This document shows positions 56,291 through 64,000 of a stretch of 64,000 bases of DNA, piece after piece. Positions within the stretch are counted from its first letter, which is position 1. Each line of letters opens with the position of its first letter. Source of the stretch: Cephalotus follicularis (lineage: Eukaryota > Streptophyta > Magnoliopsida > Oxalidales > Cephalotaceae); assembly GCA_001972305.1 (NCBI GenBank), contig BDDD01002234.1:62001-126000 (forward strand), read 5' to 3'. The position numbers and the translations under genes are program-made. The notes under the pieces are model-generated. The model made no database searches. It was given only the letters and a program-made list of their open reading frames with translations, and had not been told where the DNA came from.

Positions 56291-57055
56291 AAGAAAAACT
56301 AAAGAAAAGAAAAGGGGCGGCTGCTATTTTTTGTGTTCTACTCTGTTGCTCTTTTATATATGCAACTAAAACAAACCTAAAGCAATGCATGAAATAAAAC
56401 AATTGTCCATAAATAATTTGATCAAAACCGGCAATTAAATTTTTTCCCTTTTCTTCTTCTGCGGCGCATGACTTGCTGATGGCATGCATTGCTGGGCTTT
56501 GGCGTTGAAGACTGCATGCATGCAGATGGTGTGTATTGTAGGCTGAAGATATATGGTCTTTAGCAAATCTGATGGTGACACGTGGCGTGTGATGCATGGT
56601 CATGGCTTTGGCAATTGTATGGATTGTCTCGCATGTATGGGCGCTTGTTGGCTGATTGTGCGCATAATTCATGCGTAAATTGCTGGAGAATACATGCATT
56701 GATAACTAATGGCATAATGGTAATATGCCATGCAATCCAAATGTATCTTTTAACTATATCTCTTCACTTGAACCTCGGAATATGTTGACCCAAGAATTAA
56801 AAGTGCACCAAATGATTTTATGAACGCAATGAATCCAATATTTGATATGTTCCGGTAACTTCACAATGTTTCATAATTACCATTATGCCATTATCTCTTA
56901 TTTTGACTCAAAAATTAGCTTCTTAGCTCTGTTTATTTCTCTTTCACTGAATTAAACCAAAAACCTGAAAATACAACAAAACATACCCGAGTAATCTGAT
57001 CCAAGCATAAAAATATAACAAATAGATCATTAAAAATAACACATTTTTATGCTAA
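56291..57055. other. Unassigned 765 bp, includes an inverted repeat
   Basis: No ORF with recognisable similarity and no LTR landmarks. It contains many CATGCATGC-like strings and an 18-bp perfect inverted repeat (56707-56724 with 56876-56893). It ends abruptly at gypsy RNase H sequence at 57056. Confidence 0.5.
56707..56893. repeat. 18-bp inverted repeat, MITE-like
   Basis: TAATGGCATAATGGTAAT at 56707-56724 has its exact reverse complement at 56876-56893, enclosing 151 bp. No target duplication of 2, 3, 8 or 9 bp was visible, so the miniature-transposon reading is tentative. Confidence 0.45.
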
Positions 57056-57430
57056 ACATAAGGCTTCAACTGTCTTGAAGCATAAGCTATCACATGACCA
57101 TGCTGCATAAGAACACATCCCAAACCCTTCTTGGAACCATCACTGTATATCTGATATCCCCCTGACCCAGACGGTAATCGAAGAATTGGTGCTGACACCA
57201 AACCGTTCTTCAATTTCTCAAAACTTGCTTCCCTTTCTTCATTCCACACAAACTGGACTCCTTTTCTTAGAAGTTGTGTCAGTGGCAAGGCTATGGAGGA
57301 GAAGCCTTCCACAAATCGTCTATAATAGCCAGCCAGACCCAAAAAGCTCCTAACTTCCGTTACCGTAGTAGGCCTCGGCCATTTGGTAATAGCCTCAACC
57401 TTTGCAGGGTCCACACTAATACCATTGGCT
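57056..57430 (-). pseudogene. RT C-terminus and RNase H start, element E
   Basis: From [18 protein letters not shown] near 57420 through [20 protein letters not shown] to RNase H ([22 protein letters not shown]). Wording differs from element 1 in the same region (KTKVVRHWPQPKNVTEV), so it may come from a different chromovirus. It is open for 125 codons but begins abruptly within protease sequence and ends abruptly at 57056. The catalytic FIDD part of RT is absent. Confidence 0.83.
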
Positions 57431-57880
57431 GTAAAAGGATATGATCGGTGTCGAGAACCCTTTGTCTCCCTTGAACCGGAAAGTCGTTCCATCGGGTAGA
57501 CAAAAATCCACAATTTTATTATAACAATCCATACGAGCACGGTGTGCTGATAGCCAATCCATCCCCAGTATAACATCAAAGTCACGGATAGGAAGATCTA
57601 TTAAATCTGCATACAAAGATATGCTTGCCGTAAACATCTCACAACTCCTATATATCAAGTCAGTATACATAGAAGTCCCAGTCGGTGTACTCGCATCGAG
57701 CATATATGACATGCAGTCAGGGGTGACATCTAAGAAAGATGTAAAACGGGCAGATATAAAAGAATTCGATGCTCCAGAATCCATCAATACTCTAGCAGAA
57801 AAGCCATATATATACAGAGTACCTCCAAAAATAGAAGTCGACTCTGGAACCTCTGTCTGGGAAAGTACAAAAACTCTACC
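57431..57880 (-). pseudogene. Aspartic protease, element E
   Basis: In a 202-codon frame (57416-58024) that also holds the second zinc knuckle. The active site D-S-G-A is intact in ARVLMDSGASNSFIS near 57785; [19 protein letters not shown] is near 57560. Similarity to element 1 stops after [11 protein letters not shown] at about 57435, where the frame runs into foreign RT sequence. The enzyme core looks intact but is disconnected from its polyprotein. Confidence 0.87.
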
Positions 57881-59028
57881 TTTTACGATGCCCTTGCCGG
57901 TGTCCTTCCTCTGTGACGGTCCCGCCGCCGCAACACTACTACTCCCTGGCCCAGTAGGCACTGTAGCATAACTCTTCGGACAGTCCTTCACCAAATGACC
58001 AGGGGCCCCGCACCTCAAAAACAAACCATTGAACCCCCAACAATCTTTCTGTTGGTGGCCTGTACGACCACAATAATAGCAACCTCCAGATCCAGCATTA
58101 CTCCCTTCGCTGGGAGTGCCCTGTGAAGCTGTCTACTGAGACTTGTTCTTAGACAACTTCGTCAAAGAACCACCATCTTGCCATTTCGACGATGCCGGAT
58201 GGGACTGTGTAGAACCCTGTTTAGTCTGCTGCGCGCAAGCTCTCTCAGCTTGGTCTTCACTGGATATTGTCTCTAGTAGTCTTGCTTTCTGAGCAACCTC
58301 CACAAACGTCCCCAGTGCCATAGCTCTATCTCTTGATCGAAGATTCGGTCGCAGACCTCCCGGGAATCTCCGTATCTTCTTCACTTCATCAACTACCAGA
58401 TAAGGTGAATGTCTGGCCAGCTCCATGAACCTTTCCTGATACTCAGCCACAGTCATCTCTCCCTGTCTCAACTCCAAGAGCTCCGTCTCTCATCGCTCTT
58501 GTTCAATTCGTGGAACATAAGTCTCCAAGAACTCCGTTTGGAATCTATCCCAAGTGCTATCCGGTCTCTGTGATTCTCATTTTGGTTTGACCATTTCCCA
58601 CCAATGAGTGGCCTCACCCTATAGACGGTACACATCAAACTTCAGCTTTTGAGTGTCAGTACAGTCCATTACTTCAAAGATTTTCTCCAAGTCCTGCAGC
58701 CATCTCTCAGCAACAGTAGCATCAAGTTCCCCCTGGAAACTGGGAGGATTCAACCTCATGAAATTTTCAATGTCCCTCCCAAACTGGTTATTATCCTCTC
58801 CTGGGCAGTGGTCAGGAGATCTATGTTGCGGCCGAGCTTGCACGTAGTACTGGCGCATCTCCTCCGCATTAGCCCTACTAAAGGCCATCTGTTGCTGAAA
58901 ATAGTCCGCAATTTGGGCCATTGGATCTCTGTCATCTTGGGGGACATTCATTCCTTGGGGAACGTTTGCTTCCTCAGGGCATTAGCTCCAACAACTCTAG
59001 CCCTAGCACGTGTTCTCCTCCGGTCCAT
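57881..59028 (-). pseudogene. Gag, element E
   Basis: Starts at ATG 59026-59028 (MDRRRRTRARA), like element 1, with a frameshift near 58975. Capsid landmarks are FMRLNPPSFQGELDATVAERW and DLEKIFEVMDCTD near 58680, then MELRQGEMTVAEYQERFMEL near 58450. Zinc knuckles near 58000-58075: CYYCGRTGHQQKDC is intact, and the second has its first Cys changed to Phe (FLRCGAPGHLVKDC). Stops lie at 58130, 58480 and 58580-58620. It is less damaged than element 1's Gag. Confidence 0.87.
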
Positions 59029-59124
59029 TGGTTCCTATAAGAAGGATGACGGTTAGTCACGACTTTAGGAAAACAATTCATTAATTCCCGGGGAAAGTTT
59101 CCTAGCTAAGCATATTTGGAATAT

Positions 59125-59136
59125 GCTTTGATACCA
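59125..59136 (-). other. Primer-binding site, element E
   Basis: Minus strand TGGTATCAAAGC, one mismatch from the others, four bases from the LTR. Confidence 0.83.
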
Positions 59137-59140
59137 CTCT

Positions 59141-60367
59141 TGTCACGCCCCATTTTTTGAGAAGACAACATTAAAGCAATAAAGGCAATTAACATATAAA
59201 TTCAGCTCATGTAAATACCCTAAAATTTAAACTTTTAAATGAGATATCGATTGCGGAAGCATTAAACTCATAAGCTGAAAACTCCTAACTTGCATCCCAT
59301 ACTGCACACTACTCAAACAAATCTGTCATTGTTAATAGCCCTCAAAACGGTGCGTGATCACACTACAATAGTAAATCTAATCATTAAAAAAAACCATAAG
59401 TATGGTACATTAGTAGTCCTTAAACAAAATCAGGCTTATTACAAATCAGGAGAATTAAAACCAAGAACAACGACAACATAACAACATGTTCTTCTTCCAT
59501 ACCAGTCCAACCGGTCCACTACATCAATCTGTAAAGTAGGGGGTTAGCCTTTGTCCTCACTCGGCTAAGTCATAAAAGTAGCTCGGGATCAATATTAAAT
59601 GCATGTCATGTGATGTATGCATAAATGATGCAGTGTAGGAAATACCAGTTTATATATACATGAAAAATATATATATTTTAGCGGTACAGTAAAAATAACA
59701 GTGGGCATATATATACGAAAATATATGTATGCAAGAACAGTACAATTATAACCCGGCCAGGGCTACATCAACAAGCACAGTAATGTCCAAAAAGGACCAG
59801 CAGTACAGTATGCCAACAAATGACCACAAGAGGAGGCAGTATGTGTAACGCCGCCAACTCCTGGTCCCACGCTACACTCCTACTTCGGTCCCTACTCCAG
59901 GCAACCAAGCGAGGCAACAGTACAGTATAGTGAGTCACCCAACCAACTCCTGGCCCCTAGGTCAACCCTACCACTAGCCGGGGCTGGCAGTCTCCGCCAT
60001 GCAACCAGTGGCTCTAGCACAACCACAATAAATTCACAGAGCAAGCAGTGAATCCAAATACTAAACAGTACAGTATTGATCGTTTAGATCGACAACAGGC
60101 AGTTCATTTTCAAATATTTTGAATAACATTTCAGGAGTAGGAATACTTTTGAACAAATCAGTAGTGTAAATCGCTTTCCAGTTTTTTCAAAAATTCGTTA
60201 TTAACAAATACATATTTTCATACTCAAAATAACGCTTTCCGAGTTCACATATGCATTTCTAAATATCATAACTTTAGAAATCATAAACGATTTACAAACA
60301 GTAAGCAAACAGGCAGTAAACAGTGTATATGCAATGCATACAAATGCTCAAATGCACCAAAACAGGA
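59141..60367 (-). repeat. 5' LTR of element E, interrupted
   Basis: Begins TGTCACGCCCC and aligns with element 1's LTR (4428 onward) up to AAATGCACCAAAACAGGA (compare 5675-5695), where element F's LTR starts. Paired motifs at 59853-59865 and 59942-59954, 89 bp apart as in element 1; acceptor-like CTTTACAG at 59529. The rest is beyond F, outside the window. Confidence 0.88.
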
Positions 60368-60734
60368 TGTCACACCCCGCTTGCATTAACAACACATCAA
60401 TTTAATAGATATCCTGCTTATACAGAGAATGATAAAATTTAAAACTTTTAAACAGACATCATCTGGTGGAAGCACATATGTATATAAGCTGAAACGAACG
60501 GAAACATGCGTCCCATACCGCATGATCCACACAAAACCTCATCATAACAAGTTAAAAGCCCACAAACGGAGCATGATCCAAAGTTAATACAACAACAATA
60601 GCAAAACATTAGTACATAAACCAAAGTACAACATGTTCGCTACATTGCTTAACAAAGCACTTAAAACATAAAACTCCGACACATCACTGTCCAGCACCAC
60701 CGTGCTCGGCGACATCCCAAAACGCAGCATCAAT

Positions 60735-61960
60735 CTGCAACAGTAGGGGGTTAGCCTTTGTCCTCACTCGGCCAAAGTCATAAAAACAACACAATATCAA
60801 TAAAATCAAAGTATGAAAGCAGCATGACGCAGTACATACTATATCTCGATGCATATATATAAATATAGATATGCATATGCCCAAACACGATGTCACAGTT
60901 CACAATGTCACGATATCACGATGCACGGTCTCAACCAAGTCCAAAGGACTACACAATAAATGGTTCACGGTTCACGGTACACGGTAGGTACGAAGAGCAT
61001 CACCAACTCCTGGCCCCGACGTCGTACATCCCGACATCGGCCCCAACTCCCGGCGGCACGAAGCAGGTCACAATACAGTAACTCACCCAGCCAACTCCTG
61101 GCCCCTGAGTCGACCAGACCACTAGTCATCGCTGGCATCTCCGCCACGTAACTAGTACGGCCACAATAAAAAACACAATCAGCAATCATAGTCAAGCTCA
61201 ATCACAATCGCAATCATCTCGATATCACAAAACTCGGTTCACGGTGTTTTTGGAAGTCATTTTCACGGTTCGAAAGTATATATTTCTCAAAACATATAAT
61301 TTCGTGTAAAGTAATGATTTTCATTAAGCTACAATGCACTTCCAGAAATATGTTATAACAGTTCAATCTAAATATCCACAATACTAAAAACAGTTCATAA
61401 AGCTTCACGAAGCAAAACATCACAATACACTATGCATACATATGTTCACGGGTAAAACAGGCCCCCAACAGTCAGCTGCCCACCACTGGCAGTCGACTGT
61501 CCCCCTCAAAGTAGTCGGCTGCCAGTCCCAGGCAGTCGGCTACATGACCAGGCAGTCGGATGTCTACATAGACAGTCGGCTGTCCACTCTCGACAGTCGG
61601 CTGGCCCTCAGGACAGTCGGCTGTCCACACCCCCACAGTCAGCTGTCGACCTACGACAGTCGACTACACAACCCCTGGAGACATATCCTGGACACGAACG
61701 TGGGCAGTCGACTGTCCTCCCTAGGACAGTCGGCTGGACCCCTAGGCAGCCGACTGCCCAGGGTGGGAAGTCGGTTGGATTCTGCAGCAGGTGGAAAAAT
61801 CAGCTGCTAAAACAGCCTCAATCACGCACCAAACACAACCCAAAATGACATATTTATGCACATACACGTTCCAAACTCACAATATAACATAAACATGCAT
61901 TTTATTTCATCAAAAACATTATCAATTGAAATTATGTTGCAAAAACGACTTCCCCCCTAC
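60735..61960 (-). other. Predicted leader intron in F LTR
   Basis: Donor TTCTAAG|GTAGGGG at 61960; acceptor CCCTACTGTTGCAG at 60735. The 21-bp array lies within it, about 180 nt from the donor. Confidence 0.48.
61469..61777 (-). repeat. 21-bp-phased CAGTCGRCTG array, element F (14 units)
   Basis: Unit starts: 61469, 61490, 61512, 61533, 61553, 61573, 61594, 61614, 61636, 61657, 61705, 61727, 61747 and 61768. Intervals are 21, 22, 21, 20, 20, 21, 20, 22, 21, 48, 22, 20, 21. Cores are mostly GTCGGC, also GTCGAC and GTCAGC. The 11-bp spacers show no shared sequence. Confidence 0.95.
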
Positions 61961-62307
61961 CTTAGAACTCCAAGTTAGGAGCTGCAATCCACCCCTTTGT
62001 GTCTAAATCCGAAGCTCTTGCAACCCCAACACGTCCAGCCACCTTATACCGGTCCGGATTCCCACTGTCAAGCCTCCAAGCTTCACGGTTTCAACACACA
62101 AGCTTCTCAAAGCTTCAACACACACACACTTTAACTCTCAACTCTTTAGAAATCTCTTGCAAACACAGGGAATGATGGAGAAAGAAGAGAGAAAGGATGT
62201 ATTTTACGGAGAAACCCCCGCCCCCTCCTCTGCCAAACGCAATAAATCCAAAACACTCTCCCATTTGTCACTTAAGGCAGACAACACGTGGGTTGTCTGG
62301 CGCATGG

Positions 62308-62438
62308 CAGTCGACTGCCTTGGATTGGCAGTCGGCTGTTTCTGCCGACACTCCTACCAGCCGGCTGCCTCCTCTTGGTAGCTGGCTGCCACGCCTCAGC
62401 AAGCGTCCAGTCGGCTGCCTCCCTGTGGCAGTCGGCTG
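62308..62438 (-). repeat. Promoter-proximal CAGTCGRCTG cluster, element F
   Basis: Units at 62308, 62329, 62358, 62379, 62408 and 62429: intervals 21, 29, 21, 29, 21. It lies about 140-270 bp inside the LTR 5' end, the same place as in gypsy B. Confidence 0.92.
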
Positions 62439-62581
62439 CCCCTGCACAAAAAACACACAACAACACACTTCTTGCAACATTCCAACACATGAAAGAGGGA
62501 AAATACGATTCTCATTAACACAAGGTGTAAAATTACATTGGAAAGCGATATTACACATAAATGAAAATCCCGGACGTTACA

Positions 62582-62595
62582 TCCACCCCTCCTTC
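62582..62595 (-). other. Polypurine tract, element F
   Basis: Minus strand TGAAGGAGGGGTGG directly next to the 3' LTR. Confidence 0.88.
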
Positions 62596-62626
62596 AAGGA
62601 ATTTCGTCCCCGAAATAAAGGCGGTA

Positions 62627-64000
62627 CTAGAACAAGTGAGAGTAACGCTCCCTCATCTCCTCTTCACGTTCCCAAGTTGCCTCTTCATAACGGTGAAACG
62701 GCCACTGAACCTTTACCATAGGAATGGTTCGGTTCCTCAGCACCTGCGTCTTCCAATCCAGGATCCGTACAGGCAATTCCTCGCAATATAGGGCATCTCG
62801 CACCGGACCTGAAGTAAAGTCCAGGACATGCGAAGGATCTCGGACATATCCCCGCAACATGGATACATGAAAGACATCATGTACACTTGACAGCACAGGA
62901 GGTAAAGCAAGCTGGTAAGCCACCTCCCCAACTCTTTCCAGAACCTCGAAGGGACCAATGTAGCATGGAGCTAACTTGCCCTTCTTCCCAAACCTCTGAA
63001 CGCCTTTCCACGGTGAAACCTTCAAAAACACGTGATCACCGACGTCGAAGGTTAGGGGTCTTCTTTTTACACTGTCAACGTACCTCTTCTGCCGACTCTG
63101 TGCAGCAATCAGTTTCTCCTTTATAAACTTGACTTTCTCAGAAGTCTCTTCCACCAGATCTGAGCCCAACAAAGGTCGTTCGCAAACCTTGTCCCAACAC
63201 ACAGGGGACCTACAATTCCTCCCATACAAAGCCTCAAACGGTGCCATGCCAATGCTGGAATGATAGCTGTTATTATAAGAAAACTCTATCAAAGGAATAT
63301 GATCCTCCCAGGTACCAGCAAAATGAACAATACAAGCTCAGAGCATATCCTCCAGGGTCTGGATAGTTTGCTCTGACTGGCCATCCGCCTGTGGGTGGAA
63401 AGCTGTGCTCAAGTTCAGCTTCATCCCAAACGCTGTCTGAAACCTCCTCCAAAAGTTGGAAGTGAAGATCGAGTCTCTGTCACAGACTATACTCACCGGA
63501 ACACCATGCAGTCTTACGATCTCCTTCACATACAACCGAGCCAACTTGCTCGCAGAGTCAGAAACATGAGTAGGCAAAAAGTGAGCTGACTTCGTGAGTC
63601 GATCCACAATTACCCACACTGCATTGTGGCAGCTCCGAGTCAAAGGAAAATCCGAAACAAAATCTATCGTAACATGCTCCCACTTCCACTCTGGAATCGG
63701 TAGGGGTTGCAGCAATCCTGCCGATCTCTGGTGCTCGGCCTTCACCGTCTGGCAAGTCAGACACTTTGCCACATACTCGGTAATCTCCAGCTTCATGCCG
63801 GGCCACCAGTAACACTTCTTCATGTCTTGATACATCTTGGTGCTACCAGGATGTATACTGTATGTAGATTTATGGGCCCCGTGAAGCAACCTATCCTTCA
63901 ACCCCGGTTCATTCGGAAGACACACACGTCCCCGATATCTCATAATGCCATCATCATGCACTCTAAAATCAGACTCCGAATCCAGATTCTCTCGAATCTG
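62627..64000 (-). pseudogene. Integrase with chromodomain tail, element F
   Basis: Two frames, 63338-63961 and 62627-63292, separated by one stop (TGA near 63337) at a Trp that element 1 keeps (EDMLWAC). The HHCC finger is intact: HKSTYSIHPG near 63870 and CLTCQ near 63760. The catalytic Asp in TIDFVSDFP is near 63660, CDRDSIF near 63470 and DGQSEQ near 63380. The C-terminal GPFEVLERVGEVAYQLALP block precedes VRILDWKTQVLRNRTIPMV and EEATWEREEEMRERYSHLF, a Tekay-type chromodomain tail ending at 62627. Apart from the single stop it looks functional. It would bind LTR ends and direct insertion, possibly to modified chromatin (known for chromovirus tails, inferred here). Confidence 0.91.

Larger units (their letters stand above)
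57056..60367 (-). mobile_element. Element E: rearranged chromovirus with interrupted LTR
   Basis: Minus-strand element with part of a 5' LTR (59141-60367), primer-binding site, Gag, protease and then, after a direct jump, the end of RT and start of RNase H. Most of RT is missing. Gag and protease are very close to element 1. The LTR is cut at 60368 by element F. The left end at 57056 stops inside RNase H. Confidence 0.87.
60368..62581 (-). repeat. 3' LTR of element F
   Basis: 2214 bp, TGTCACACCCCGC to CCCGGACGTTACA. It contains paired CCAACTCCTGGC motifs at 61002-61014 and 61090-61102, a long 21-bp-phased array at 61469-61777, a promoter-proximal cluster at 62308-62438 and intron-like sites at 61960 and 60735. 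Confidence 0.93.
60368..64000 (-). mobile_element. Element F: chromovirus 3' part (continues to the right)
   Basis: Minus-strand chromovirus inserted in E's LTR: 3' LTR (60368-62581), polypurine tract and integrase with chromodomain tail. RT, protease, Gag and the 5' LTR lie beyond the right edge. Its integrase has one stop and otherwise intact motifs, making F the best-preserved chromovirus here. Confidence 0.92.

Noticed and set aside
61469-61777. CRISPR-like array (short repeats with unique spacers)
   Set aside because: Repeats are 10-bp degenerate palindromes with 11-bp spacers inside a plant retrotransposon LTR; no cas genes, and unit sizes do not fit CRISPR.
1-64000. Host genes, tRNA, rRNA, centromeric satellite or organellar insertions
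   Set aside because: None recognised on either strand; every long coding match is to LTR retrotransposon proteins.

Overview
This window is plant nuclear DNA made almost entirely of LTR retrotransposons. No host gene, rRNA, tRNA or organellar sequence was recognised in 64 kb. Most elements are Ty3/gypsy chromoviruses of the Tekay/Del type: Gag with CCHC zinc knuckles, then protease, reverse transcriptase (RT), RNase H, integrase and a short C-terminal chromodomain-like tail. They have LTRs of 2.2-4 kb and a primer-binding site matching the initiator-tRNA-Met 3' end. Pieces of Ty1/copia elements are mixed in. This composition suggests repeat-rich heterochromatin of a large-genome angiosperm. 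The species cannot be read from the sequence.

Layout. 1-6786: minus-strand chromovirus (integrase to Gag, then its truncated 5' LTR). 6787-13169: plus-strand, coding-poor chromovirus derivative (element C). 13170-18769: plus-strand chromovirus G, inserted into C's 3' LTR and cut off inside RT. 19244-27735: minus-strand non-autonomous element D, which keeps only an intact 184-residue nucleocapsid-like ORF; a solo LTR (22323-24973, target duplication GAAAA) sits in its 5' LTR. 27736-29890: C-type LTR fragment interrupted by a copia LTR fragment. 29891-31381 and 51420-51600: two halves of one copia polyprotein, split by gypsy A (31382-51419, target duplication AATCA). Gypsy A is itself split by gypsy B (36536-46422, target duplication GATC). 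51601-57055: a mosaic of LTR fragments, including a 1.08-kb copia LTR and a piece of a G-type LTR. 57056-60367: internally rearranged chromovirus E. 60368-64000: 3' LTR and integrase of chromovirus F, which interrupts E's LTR.

No autonomous element is intact. Coding frames are broken mainly by stops at Trp and Gln codons, as expected from cytosine deamination. The most preserved coding sequences are D's small ORF and F's integrase.

The strongest unexplained signal is in the LTRs. Several unrelated LTR families, gypsy and copia alike, carry arrays of a GTCGAC-cored palindrome repeated every 20-22 bp, while the spacers are unconserved. One array differs by exactly one 21-bp unit between the two LTRs of gypsy B. 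Most gypsy LTRs also contain a similarly placed pair of splice-like sites, suggesting a leader intron of about 0.9-1.6 kb. Coordinates of LTR ends, repeat units and short motifs were counted by hand; they should be good to a base or two.
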